This document shows, piece by piece, positions 1 through 5,962 of a DNA stretch of 44,945 nt. The stretch comes from a virus: positions 1-44,945 of IMG/VR virus record IMGVR_UViG_3300020215_000018; one strand, 5' to 3'. The notes under the pieces are model-generated. The model worked only from the letters and a program-made list of their open reading frames with translations. It did not search any database and was not told the DNA's origin. The position numbers were made by a program, and so were the translations under genes. Numbering within the stretch: position 1 is the first letter of the stretch; each line of letters starts with the position of its first letter.

Positions 1-127
1 ACCAACCGCTACGGCGTCTACGTCGAGACCGACAAGTCCTACTTCGGTGGCGATGTCAATACCGACGGCAACGTGGTCGCGCAGGCGGCCGGTAAGGGCT
101 TGCAGATCAAGGAGGGCAGCAACGCCC
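1..127. repeat. Terminal direct repeat, left copy (contig overlap)
   Basis: Bases 1-127 are identical to 44819-44945. The repeat lies inside the tail-spike reading frame and keeps the frame across the join. A repeat of exactly 127 bp equals a common assembler k-mer size, so it is most simply the overlap left when a circular genome is assembled. A true terminal redundancy would not be expected to cut a coding sequence at such a length. Confidence 0.95.
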
Positions 128-360
128 GGATGGGCCGCGCCACCCTCGTGGGCGGCACCGTGACCGTCGCGAACACCAGCATCACCGCCTCCACGCGCAT
201 CTTCTTGTCCCGCGCGGTTGGCGGCGGCACGCGCGGCTTCCTCGAGGTGGGCACGGTCACGGCCAACACCTCGTTCGTCATCAACTCCGTCGACGGCGCG
301 GGCGCGCTCGTCGCCGACACGTCGCAAGTGGATTGGCTCCTGGTCGAGCCGTCGCCCTAG
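1..360 (+). CDS. Tail spike, C-terminal part (continues from 41774 across the contig join)
   Basis: This open frame has no start of its own. Base 1 is a first codon position of the gene that starts at 41774 and runs off the right end. The 119 residues before the TAG at 358-360 include KGLQIKEGSNARMG and then a beta-rich segment ending WLLVEPSP, a C-terminal module seen in many phage tail fibres and spikes. It probably forms the trimeric distal tip. Joined length is 3,405 nt (1,134 residues). An ATG at 73 is in frame but lies inside the repeat and is not a start. Confidence 0.9.
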   Translation, partial: TNRYGVYVETDKSYFGGDVNTDGNVVAQAAGKGLQIKEGSNARMGRATLVGGTVTVANTSITASTRIFLSRAVGGGTRGFLEVGTVTANTSFVINSVDGAGALVADTSQVDWLLVEPSP

Positions 361-372
361 AAGGAGGAGTAG

Positions 373-777
373 ATGCTTCGCAAGTTCGTCACCGGCGCCG
401 CCCTCGTGGCGGCGCTTCTTTGTGCGCCCCTTCCGTCGTTCCGCGGGGCGCCGCTTGCCGGCGTGCTGCCGTTCGCGGCGCCGGCCTTCGCGGTCGGCGA
501 CCTCAACACGCCCCTGGCCGTCACGGCGGTGTCCGTGACCAACAGCGCCACCAGCCTGCTCGCCGGGTCGACGCTGGCGAGCGAGCCGTACAAGGGGTTC
601 TTCCTGAACCCCACGGACGGGGAGATCGCCGTAGGGGGCTCCGCCGTGACCACGGCGACGGGCTTCCTGCTGGGCGCGGGCTCGATCTTATGGGTCGAGT
701 GGAGCCGGGGGCGCCAGTGGTACGGCATCAGGACCGGCGGCAGCAACGTCAACACGCGCATCGTGCTGGTGCGTTAA
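373..777 (+). CDS. Exported small protein with signal peptide, next to tail spike
   Basis: 134 residues. An AAGGAGGAG site at 361-369 precedes the ATG. The N-terminus is a Sec-type signal: positive MLRK, a hydrophobic Ala/Leu core, and a likely AFA cleavage site near residue 40. The mature part of about 95 residues is beta-rich and small, with LLAGSTLASEPYKGFFLNP and a WYGIRTGG stretch, like small tail-tip proteins. It lies 12 bp after the tail-spike stop and is followed by two other signal-bearing genes. A signal peptide on a tail-tip-like protein is odd, because virion proteins are normally assembled in the cytoplasm. The function is unknown. Confidence 0.8.
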   Translation: MLRKFVTGAALVAALLCAPLPSFRGAPLAGVLPFAAPAFAVGDLNTPLAVTAVSVTNSATSLLAGSTLASEPYKGFFLNPTDGEIAVGGSAVTTATGFLLGAGSILWVEWSRGRQWYGIRTGGSNVNTRIVLVR

Positions 778-778
778 G

Positions 779-1267
779 ATGCGGCGCGACTTGTTCAACA
801 CCGTCCTGGCCGCGCTCGTCGGCATCGTCGTCGCGGCGCCGGCCGTCGGGGCCGTGAACTTCCAGCGCGGCCCGGCCAGCAGCACACAGGCCGGCATCAT
901 CACGACCGGGGCGCAGACCTTCCAGGGCACCAAGACCTTCCAGGGCAACCTGAACGCCGATTTATCGCTGCGCGTGGGCACGAGCAGCACGGGCACGGCC
1001 ATTACCCGCATCAAGGTCTTCTCGCAGAGCCTGACGCCGGCCAGCGTGGCCGCGGACACCAGCGCGGCCCAGGCGTTCACGGTGACGGGGCTGACGACCT
1101 CGGATGTCGTGTTCGTCAACCCGCCGGGCAGCTTCACCACCGGCCTGGGCATCGCGGGTTGCCGCGTGTCGGCGACGGACACCTTGGAAATCCGCTTCGG
1201 CAACAGCACCGCCGGCGCCCTGACCCCCACGTCGGGCACCTACAAGATCTACGCGCTGGCCTTCTGA
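779..1267 (+). CDS. Exported tail-fibre-fold protein, paralogue A
   Basis: 162 residues. The ATG follows the previous stop by 1 nt. The signal peptide is MRRDLFN plus a hydrophobic run ending in AVGA, with predicted cleavage before VNF at about residue 26. The mature part has TTGAQTFQGTKTF, a repeat type common in phage tail fibres, then SLTPASVAADTSAAQ and a beta-sandwich-like region ending LTPTSGTYKIYAL. This C-terminal pattern recurs in receptor-binding tips of phage fibres. It is clearly homologous to the next gene. Roles to consider are an exported decoy, a surface-exclusion factor, or a virion protein with an unusual leader. None is shown. Confidence 0.8.
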   Translation: MRRDLFNTVLAALVGIVVAAPAVGAVNFQRGPASSTQAGIITTGAQTFQGTKTFQGNLNADLSLRVGTSSTGTAITRIKVFSQSLTPASVAADTSAAQAFTVTGLTTSDVVFVNPPGSFTTGLGIAGCRVSATDTLEIRFGNSTAGALTPTSGTYKIYALAF

Positions 1268-1767
1268 TGCGAGCGCTACTGATGCCCCTGGCCGGCCTTC
1301 TGGCCGGTCTCCTCGCGACCCTCCCGGCCCACGCGGTGAACTTCACGTTGCGGGATGACGCGGCGTCGGCGACGCAGCCCGGCGTGATGACGACCGGCAC
1401 GCAGACCTTTGCCGGCGACAAGACCTTTGCCGGCATCCTGCAAACGGACACCTCGATGCGCGTCGGCGGGTCGAGCAATGGCACGACCTTCACGCGCTGG
1501 CGCTGCTTCTCCGGCACGTTGACGCCGGCGGCGGTGAGTGCCAACACCACCAACCGCAACACCTTCAACGCGGCCACCAACTTCATCGGGATGAACAGCT
1601 CCGACTACATGTTCGTCTGCCCGCCGGCCGGGATGCCCGATGGCGTGGGCATCGTGGGATGCCTGGGGACGGGCAGCTCGATCTTCCAAATCATCTTCCA
1701 GAACTACACCGCCGGCAGCCTGACCCCCGTGTCGGGCACCTACCGGCTCGTGACGTTCCGGCCGTAG
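1267..1767 (+). CDS. Exported tail-fibre-fold protein, paralogue B
   Basis: 166 residues. The ATG at 1267 overlaps the preceding TGA (TGATG), so the two are translationally coupled; longer in-frame starts lie inside the previous gene. The signal peptide MRALLMPLAGLLAG ends in AHA before VNF. The mature protein matches its neighbour along its whole length: TTGTQTFAGDKTFAG, LTPAAVSANTT, VGIVGC and LTPVSGTYRLV align with the same blocks. The pair therefore arose by tandem duplication, and both copies kept a signal peptide, which argues the leader is functional. Two extra cysteines in the mature part could form a disulfide after export. Confidence 0.8.
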   Translation: MRALLMPLAGLLAGLLATLPAHAVNFTLRDDAASATQPGVMTTGTQTFAGDKTFAGILQTDTSMRVGGSSNGTTFTRWRCFSGTLTPAAVSANTTNRNTFNAATNFIGMNSSDYMFVCPPAGMPDGVGIVGCLGTGSSIFQIIFQNYTAGSLTPVSGTYRLVTFRP

Positions 1768-1777
1768 GGGGGTCGTC

Positions 1778-2284
1778 GTGATCCTCGCCATCTACAACAC
1801 CGCCAAGGCGCTCTGGTCCCGCGCGAACGACTGGATCAAGGCGCCCGAGCCGCGCGCCACGGTGCCCGCCTTCGACACCCCCGAGCAGGCGGCGGCCTAC
1901 ATGGCCCAGCACATCCCCTACACGGGCGACCCCGCGGGCGGGGCGGCGGACTTCTACCTGCACCCCGAACGCCTGCAGGCGGCCATCGAGCGCGGCTACG
2001 TCAAGACGCTCGCCATCGATTGCGACGACTTCGCCTCGTGGGCATACCTCGCCACCCGCGACACGGGGAGCCGCGTGCTGTTCACGCTGCGGGACGGGGA
2101 CGGCTGGGGCCACCACGTCATCTGCGTGGGCCGGGACCGTCTGGGCCCCTGGGCCATCGACACCAGCGGCTACCGCCGCCTGCCCGACCAGAGCCAGGGC
2201 ACCATCCTGCGCGTTTTCAACGAGGTGTTCGCCGGCTCCGGCGTGCGCTTCGTCGAGGCCGTGTCGACGAGCTACCCCTTTTGA
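1778..2284 (+). CDS. Transglutaminase-like cysteine hydrolase
   Basis: 168 residues with a GTG start preceded by a GGGGGG site at 1767-1772. The sequence AIDCDDFASWAYLA places a cysteine at residue 82, GHHVICVG places histidines at 112-113, and WAIDTSGYR places an aspartate at 128. This Cys-His-Asp order is that of the transglutaminase-like (BTLCP-type) cysteine protease fold. Such genes occur beside lysis or tail genes in several phages. There is no signal peptide; the N-terminal 40 residues are helical and carry a YMAQH motif. It lies between the exported tail-like proteins and the lysis cassette. A role in cell-wall cutting or in processing the neighbouring proteins is inference. Confidence 0.7.
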   Translation: MILAIYNTAKALWSRANDWIKAPEPRATVPAFDTPEQAAAYMAQHIPYTGDPAGGAADFYLHPERLQAAIERGYVKTLAIDCDDFASWAYLATRDTGSRVLFTLRDGDGWGHHVICVGRDRLGPWAIDTSGYRRLPDQSQGTILRVFNEVFAGSGVRFVEAVSTSYPF

Positions 2285-2301
2285 CCCCGCTGGAGACGAC
2301 C

Positions 2302-2568
2302 ATGCCGCCGCCACCGACCACGCCCACGGACGACCTTCGCCAACTCATCGAGGCGAACCACCGCGAGGTGCTGGCCGCCATCCGGGGGGCCACCGACGAG
2401 AACGGCACGTGGCACCCCGGTATCGCCCCGCAGCTCGTGGCGCTCGCGGCCCGCGTCGACCGCCTCGAGCGCATCGTCTCGTCCGTCACCGCCCTGTTCC
2501 TGGGCGTGGCCGCGCTGGTCGCCGGGGCGTGGGCCCTGGTCTGGACCGGCCCCGCCCAGCACAAGTAG
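2302..2568 (+). CDS. XhlA-like membrane protein of the lysis cassette
   Basis: 88 residues. The ATG at 2302 follows a GGAGA site. Upstream in-frame starts would lie inside the hydrolase gene. Residues 10-60 are a hydrophilic amphipathic helix (DDLRQLIEANHREVLAAIRG, then RVDRLERIV), and residues 60-82 form one membrane helix. This layout matches the haemolysin XhlA family, small membrane proteins that act with holins. It sits 8 bp upstream of the endolysin. It may tether or regulate the lysis complex. Confidence 0.7.
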   Translation: MPPPPTTPTDDLRQLIEANHREVLAAIRGATDENGTWHPGIAPQLVALAARVDRLERIVSSVTALFLGVAALVAGAWALVWTGPAQHK

Positions 2569-2576
2569 GAGGCCTC

Positions 2577-2960
2577 ATGCCCTACCCCACCAAAACCCAC
2601 TACTCGGAGCACTTCACGCGCCGCGAGCTCGACTGCCACTGCGGCTGCGACGCCCCGCCGCACGTCGAGGCGGAGCTCGCCAAGACCGCGCTCGAGCTCG
2701 AGAAACTGCGCGCCTTGGTCGGGATGCCGCTGCACATCAACAGCGGATACCGCTGCCCGGCGTACAACAAGCGCATCGGCGGGGCGCCCAAGAGCCAGCA
2801 CATGCAGGGCAAGGCCGCCGACGTGTCCGCACGCTGCTCGCCGTCCTACGTGGCCCAGGCCGCGGAGAAGGTGCCGGCCTTCGACAACGGCGGCATCTGC
2901 CGCTACGCCGGCTTCACGCACGTCGACCGCCGCGGCTACCGCGCGCGCTGGGAGGGTTAA
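2577..2960 (+). CDS. Endolysin, M15A-type peptidoglycan peptidase
   Basis: 127 residues. The start follows TAGGAGG at 2566-2572. The fold matches the peptidase M15A family: HYSEHFTRRELDCHCGC at the N-terminus, LHINSGYRCPAYN, then SQHMQGKAADV with zinc ligands H75 and D82, and FTHVD with H115. The family cuts peptide cross-links in peptidoglycan. There is no signal peptide, so release must depend on a holin; two membrane-protein candidates follow within 600 bp. The CHCGC motif near residue 22 is common in phage members. Confidence 0.92.
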   Translation: MPYPTKTHYSEHFTRRELDCHCGCDAPPHVEAELAKTALELEKLRALVGMPLHINSGYRCPAYNKRIGGAPKSQHMQGKAADVSARCSPSYVAQAAEKVPAFDNGGICRYAGFTHVDRRGYRARWEG

Positions 2961-2963
2961 GCC

Positions 2964-3149
2964 ATGATCGACATCGACGCCCAGTTGGAGAAGTTCGCGC
3001 ACACCGCGCTGAACTGCGCCCTCGAGGAGATGCAGCGCACGGCGCGCGGCGAGAGCGACGCCGACTTCAACTCCACGGTGAGCGCCATCAAGAAGATCCG
3101 CAAGGACCTGGCTGGCTTCCGCAAGAAGCGCGCAAAGGCGGCCCGCTGA
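2964..3149 (+). CDS. Hypothetical small basic protein in lysis cassette
   Basis: 61 residues. The ATG lies 3 bp after the endolysin stop; the stop overlaps the next start (TGATG). It is helical and ends in a very basic tail (KKIRKDLAGFRKKRAKAAR). No membrane segment or signal peptide. No family is recognised. Tight coupling on both sides shows it is translated with the lysis genes. Confidence 0.65.
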   Translation: MIDIDAQLEKFAHTALNCALEEMQRTARGESDADFNSTVSAIKKIRKDLAGFRKKRAKAAR

Positions 3150-3463
3150 TGGACCCCACCACCCTGACCCCCTCCGGCTGGGCGCCGGTGGCCGGCGTCG
3201 CCATCGCCGTGCTGCTGCGCGTCGGCCAGGCGCGCCTCGACCCCACCCTGGCCGGGCTGGGCGCTCGCCGCGGCCTGGTCACGGCGGGCTTCACCCTGGC
3301 CGGCGTGGCCGCGGGCGTGGCCGTGGCGGTAGCGACCGGCAACCCGTCCGCCCTGCTCGCCCTGGACCCCAACGCGGTGAGCCTGGCCGTCGTGGACGTG
3401 CTGGCGGCCCTGGCGCCCGTGGGCGTCGCGGCCGTGGTGCCGACGAAGGATGGGCGGCCGTGA
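3149..3463 (+). CDS. Holin candidate (membrane protein)
   Basis: 104 residues. The ATG overlaps the previous TGA. Three hydrophobic segments are visible: about residues 10-24, 42-62 and 72-98, separated by short polar turns that include RVGQARLDPTL, and the protein ends with the charged tail PTKDGRP. Size, number of helices and place after the endolysin fit a class I holin, which would form the membrane lesion that lets the endolysin reach the wall. No named holin family is recognised, so the call rests on topology and context. Confidence 0.6.
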   Translation: MDPTTLTPSGWAPVAGVAIAVLLRVGQARLDPTLAGLGARRGLVTAGFTLAGVAAGVAVAVATGNPSALLALDPNAVSLAVVDVLAALAPVGVAAVVPTKDGRP

Positions 3464-3525
3464 GCATAGCGCTCATCTTCATCCTCGGCTTCTGGATTGG
3501 CCTATGCTTCGCTAGGCTCATTTGA
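3460..3525 (+). CDS. Tiny 21-residue single-pass membrane peptide
   Basis: A GTG at 3460 overlaps the TGA of the holin candidate (GTGA), the same coupling used throughout this genome. It encodes 21 residues: a nearly unbroken hydrophobic helix (IALIFILGFWIGLCFA) and a basic end RLI, then TGA. Chance could produce such a frame, but the overlap, hydrophobicity and position at the end of the lysis operon support translation. It could be a lysis regulator or an accessory pinholin-like peptide. Confidence 0.5.
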   Translation: MSIALIFILGFWIGLCFARLI

Positions 3526-3561
3526 TAAGCCTCGGCCGTCCCGGGCGGCGCGTGCCCAGTC

Positions 3562-3578
3562 GTCCGCAACTTGCGGAC
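3562..3578. promoter_or_regulatory. 17-bp perfect palindrome
   Basis: GTCCGCAACTTGCGGAC, with 8-bp arms around one central base, 36 bp after the last lysis gene. It could be a protein-binding operator. No U-tract follows, so it is a poor terminator. Confidence 0.5.
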
Positions 3579-3664
3579 ATCTCAAGGCGCCTGCACCGCG
3601 ACGGCCAAGGGCGGGTGGAGACGTCACCCGCAGCACGACGACGGAGACGGGGAGGAAGGGCCCC

Positions 3665-3689
3665 GCGCCGGGGAGGACCGCCCCGGCGC
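3665..3689. terminator. GC hairpin after lysis operon (possible terminator)
   Basis: Arms GCGCCGGGG and CCCCGGCGC form a perfect 9-bp stem with a 7-nt loop. There is no T-run on either side. It is the strongest hairpin downstream of the lysis genes, so it may end or stabilise that transcript. Confidence 0.4.
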
Positions 3690-3723
3690 CCGTCGGGCGT
3701 GCGATATGTCGATGGAGGGGCCT

Positions 3724-3758
3724 CCCGATCGACAGGTCGCGCGAACGTGTCGATCGGG
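3724..3758. repeat. Inverted repeat, 11-bp perfect arms
   Basis: CCCGATCGACA at 3724-3734 and TGTCGATCGGG at 3748-3758, with a 13-bp spacer. The related words TCGACAGGCG (3758-3767) and TATCGATCGC (3800-3809) lie nearby. It fits a dimeric DNA-binding protein site. Confidence 0.6.
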
Positions 3759-3785
3759 TCGACAGGCGCCCGTCGTGGTGCGGTT

Positions 3786-3838
3786 CTATCACACAACCTA
3801 TCGATCGCCTATCACACAGCCCCGATCTTGTGCGATAG
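3786..3838. repeat. Three CTATCrCACA boxes
   Basis: CTATCACACA occurs at 3786-3795 and again at 3809-3818 (23 bp apart), and as the inverted copy TGTGCGATAG at 3829-3838. Two direct and one inverted copy within 53 bp, in a stretch less GC-rich than its surroundings, look like a regulator or recombination-factor array. The binding protein is unknown. Confidence 0.5.
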
Positions 3839-3868
3839 AGCAAATCAAGGCGTGGTGCGGCTAACGCG

Positions 3869-3891
3869 AAACCCCCCGCCGGAGCAGGGGG
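3869..3891 (-). terminator. Intrinsic terminator, leftward
   Basis: Read on the minus strand, an 8-bp stem (CCCCCTGC / GCGGGGGG with one G-U pair) closes a TCCG loop of the stable UNCG class and is followed by TTTCGCG. The T-run is short. It lies about 210 nt downstream of the promoter at 4107-4136. Confidence 0.7.
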
Positions 3892-4100
3892 CACGGTCCA
3901 GGTAACTCCGGCAAGCCGGCCAACCGATTAACGCCTTGGGTCCTTGTCGTAGGCCACCGCGGCCTGGCTGGAGGGCACGAGGCCCGTAGCCCTGGTCAAC
4001 CGCTCGGGAGGCGATCCCCGAAGGCATATCTAGGAGCCACCTAGATCGCCCCGGCACGGAGGCCGGCTGGTTGCGCAAGGGGCCTCTCGACCCCGAGCGC
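3869..4100 (-). ncRNA. Candidate structured small RNA beside the attachment region
   Basis: A sigma70-like promoter (TTGACC, 18 bp, TATACT) reads left into a stretch of about 230 nt that ends at an intrinsic terminator. No convincing gene lies between: the only frame uses a TTG with no ribosome site and runs through the terminator. The predicted RNA folds strongly: an 8-bp helix pairs 4099-4092 with 4001-4008, enclosing a 5-bp hairpin (4066-4051) and a 7-bp helix (4050-4044 with 4016-4010) with two inner hairpins. Further hairpins follow at about 3992-3971 and 3965-3951, and CCGGC/GCCGG at about 3920-3909. I recognise no known RNA family. Confidence 0.55.
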
Positions 4101-4106
4101 TCGACC

Positions 4107-4136
4107 AGTATAGGCGAGCGGTGATCGCCGGGTCAA
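4107..4136 (-). promoter_or_regulatory. Leftward sigma70-like promoter
   Basis: On the minus strand TTGACC (4136-4131) and TATACT (4112-4107) are separated by 18 bp, near consensus for both boxes. The expected start is near 4100. It lies downstream of the integrase, so it drives the RNA candidate rather than the integrase. Confidence 0.7.
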
Positions 4137-4143
4137 GGCGATG

Positions 4144-4193
4144 TGTGCGAGTTAGCGCATGCACTAGTCACCGTACGGCTTCTAACTCGCACA
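4144..4193. other. Candidate attP: 50-bp dyad next to serine integrase
   Basis: Perfect 12-bp arms TGTGCGAGTTAG (4144-4155) and CTAACTCGCACA (4182-4193) flank 26 bp. The total of 50 bp matches the usual attP size of large serine integrases, which bind as dimers to such imperfect dyads. The centre is T4168/C4169; inner positions keep only partial symmetry (GCAC left, GTAC right), also usual for attP. It ends 14 bp from the integrase stop. A stem-loop terminator for the integrase is the alternative, but no U-tract follows. Confidence 0.55.
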
Positions 4194-4207
4194 TGCACGA
4201 GGACCCC

Positions 4208-5755
4208 CTACCGGCCGCCCAACGCTTTCCCCGCGCGGGTCCTAAGATCCGTCACCTCCAGGGTGAAGTCCTCGGGCCAATCGGGGTCGGCCGACGGCCG
4301 GAAGCACACGGTGGCCGTGTCGGTCCCGTCGATGCGCACGTGCCGCAGCACCACCGACAACACCATGTTCCGCTCGGCCGGGCTCATGGTGGGCCACGCC
4401 CCGGCGAGGTCCCGCGGCAGGGGCGGCGCGTCGGCCTCGGGCTCGGGCGCGACCAGACGCGCCGCCTCGGCGGACAACTCGGCGAAGCGGGCGCGGGCCT
4501 GGTCGTCCGTGATGGCGCCCCACTCGTGCTGCTTGCGCACCGCTTCCCGTTGCCGCTCGACGCGCGCCAGGGCCGCGGCGGGGTCGGCCTTCTTCCGGGC
4601 CTTCGGCTTGGCGGGCGCCTCCCCGCGGGTCGCCAGGGGGGCCAGGGCCTCCAGGATGCGCGGGGCCACGGCGAGGTCCATCCACCGCTCGCTGACGCTG
4701 GCCGGGCGGTCGCACCCCACCGGGCCGCCGTCCGCCCGCGTGGCGCAGATGATGCGCACCGTCGGGTCCCCGCGCTTGCGGTTGACCAGGATGCGGCTCA
4801 TGGAGCGCCCGCAGGATCCGCAGCGCACGAGCATCGGCCACATGGACACCTCGCGGCTGGCGATGGCCCGCGAGGGTACGCCCGCGTTGCCGTCGAGGAC
4901 GGCCTGGGCCGCCTCCCACGTCGCGCGGTCCACCAGCGCCGGCCAGGGGGCCGGGCCCTCCACCCACTCGTCGGGGCGCGTCGCCACGGCCACCTTGCGA
5001 CCGCCCCGGTTGACCCGGCGCGAACGCAACTGTCGCATCACCCCCATGTACGCCGGGTTGCGCAGGATGGTGTAGACCGTGTTGCGCCAGAGCGGCTTGC
5101 CGTCGCGGGACGTGCGCCCCTCCGCCGTGGCCGCCTTCATCGCGCCCAGCACGCTCCGCTTCGCCAGGAAGAGCTCGAACAGCCGGCGCACCGTCGCGGC
5201 CTCGTCCTCGTCCACCTCGAGCCGGCCCGGGTGCTTCGTGCCGTCGGGGTCGGTGCGCGCCTTGACGTAGCGGTAGCCGAAGGGCGCGTGCTTGCCGGCG
5301 AGGATGCGCCCCTGGGCGGCACGGAACCGGATGTTGTCGCGCACCCGGTCGGCCGTGTTCTCCGCCTCCATCTCCGCCACGATGATGAGGATGCGCAGCA
5401 CGAAGCGCCCCATGGTCGTCGTCGTGTCCAGGTCCTGCGTCAACGAGGACAGCCCCACGTCGTGGCGGGCGAAGTCCTGGAGCAGCTGCAGGTAGTGGGC
5501 GGCGTCGCGGGACAGGCGGTCGATCTTGTAGACCAGGACCACGTCCACGGCGCGCCGCTTCACCATGGCCTCCACGCGGGCCAGGCCGGGCCGGTCGGCC
5601 TTGCTGCCGCTCATCACGTCCACGACCTCTTCCACGAGGTCCCAGCCGCGCCGCGTGCAGTAGTCGCGGGCAAGGGCCTTCTGCGCGTCCAGGCTGCAGC
5701 CGTCGCGCTCTTGGAGACTGCTGCTCACTCTGGCGTAGAGGACGGCGCGGGTCAC
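4208..5755 (-). CDS. int: Large serine recombinase (phage integrase)
   Basis: 515 residues from a GTG at 5755. The resolvase N-terminal domain (about 1-150) starts VLYARVSSSLQ with the catalytic serine at S11, and has DVVLVYKIDRLSRD and LIIVAEMEAENTADRVRDN. A recombinase domain follows (about 165-290, with NTVYTILRNPAYMGVM). A zinc ribbon begins RCGSCGRSMSR near residue 310 and is followed by a coiled coil (about 395-445). This is the full large serine integrase layout, which inserts circular phage DNA by attP x attB exchange without host factors other than a directionality protein to reverse it. A candidate attP lies 14 bp past the stop. A serine integrase is less usual than a tyrosine one in P22-type phages. 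Confidence 0.95.
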   Translation of the reverse strand: MTRAVLYARVSSSLQERDGCSLDAQKALARDYCTRRGWDLVEEVVDVMSGSKADRPGLARVEAMVKRRAVDVVLVYKIDRLSRDAAHYLQLLQDFARHDVGLSSLTQDLDTTTTMGRFVLRILIIVAEMEAENTADRVRDNIRFRAAQGRILAGKHAPFGYRYVKARTDPDGTKHPGRLEVDEDEAATVRRLFELFLAKRSVLGAMKAATAEGRTSRDGKPLWRNTVYTILRNPAYMGVMRQLRSRRVNRGGRKVAVATRPDEWVEGPAPWPALVDRATWEAAQAVLDGNAGVPSRAIASREVSMWPMLVRCGSCGRSMSRILVNRKRGDPTVRIICATRADGGPVGCDRPASVSERWMDLAVAPRILEALAPLATRGEAPAKPKARKKADPAAALARVERQREAVRKQHEWGAITDDQARARFAELSAEAARLVAPEPEADAPPLPRDLAGAWPTMSPAERNMVLSVVLRHVRIDGTDTATVCFRPSADPDWPEDFTLEVTDLRTRAGKALGGR

Positions 5756-5806
5756 GAGGATTTCCCGGGATCGCCCGGTGGTATGCTGGTTTCAGGAGGG
5801 ACGAGC

Positions 5807-5962
5807 ATGCAGATCACCATCTCGACGCAGACGCGCGACGGCCGCGAAGCCGTTATCATCGCCCACAGCGCGGAAGAGGCCCGCGAGGGGGCGGAAGCCC
5901 TGGCGGCGTTCGAGGAAGCGCGTTGGCCCGGTCAGTGGACGGGCAAAGCCGACTCCACCTGA
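5807..5962 (+). CDS. Small protein divergent from integrase (directionality-factor candidate)
   Basis: 51 residues. An excellent AGGAGGG site (5794-5800) precedes the ATG at 5807. It starts 51 bp from the divergent integrase start. The sequence is acidic and helical (AHSAEEAREGAEALAAFEEARW) after a short beta start (MQITISTQTRDG). No family is recognised. Position facing the integrase makes a recombination directionality factor or integrase regulator possible, but those proteins have no shared motif, so this is inference. The last 31 bp overlap the convergent gene 5932-6159. Confidence 0.6.
   Translation: MQITISTQTRDGREAVIIAHSAEEAREGAEALAAFEEARWPGQWTGKADST

Larger units (their letters stand above)
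3526..4207. other. Gene-free interval between lysis and integration modules
   Basis: About 680 bp. Open frames here have no ribosome site, and their composition looks like shadow frames. It contains, left to right: a 17-bp palindrome (3562-3578), a 9-bp-stem hairpin (3665-3689), an 11-bp-arm inverted repeat (3724-3758), three copies of CTATCrCACA (3786-3838), a leftward terminator (3869-3891), a structured transcribed stretch (to about 4100), a leftward promoter (4107-4136) and a 50-bp attP-like dyad (4144-4193). Each is listed separately. Confidence 0.8.

Noticed and set aside
1-1767. Diversity-generating retroelement acting on the tandem tail-like genes
   Set aside because: No reverse transcriptase gene and no A-biased template/variable repeat pair anywhere; the two genes are simply old paralogues.
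3724-3838. CRISPR-like array
   Set aside because: Repeats are about 10 bp, one copy is inverted and spacing varies; no cas genes.
3845-4078. 77-residue minus-strand frame over the RNA candidate
   Set aside because: TTG start without ribosome site, reads through the terminator hairpin, and composition looks random; the strong RNA helices explain the sequence better.
3526-4207. tRNA gene or tRNA-derived att site
   Set aside because: No cloverleaf with a T-loop GTTCRA and acceptor pairing found on either strand.
4121-5962. 613-residue plus-strand frame opposite the integrase
   Set aside because: Antisense shadow of the integrase in GC-rich DNA. Only its last 51 codons, from ATG 5807 with a good ribosome site, are credible.
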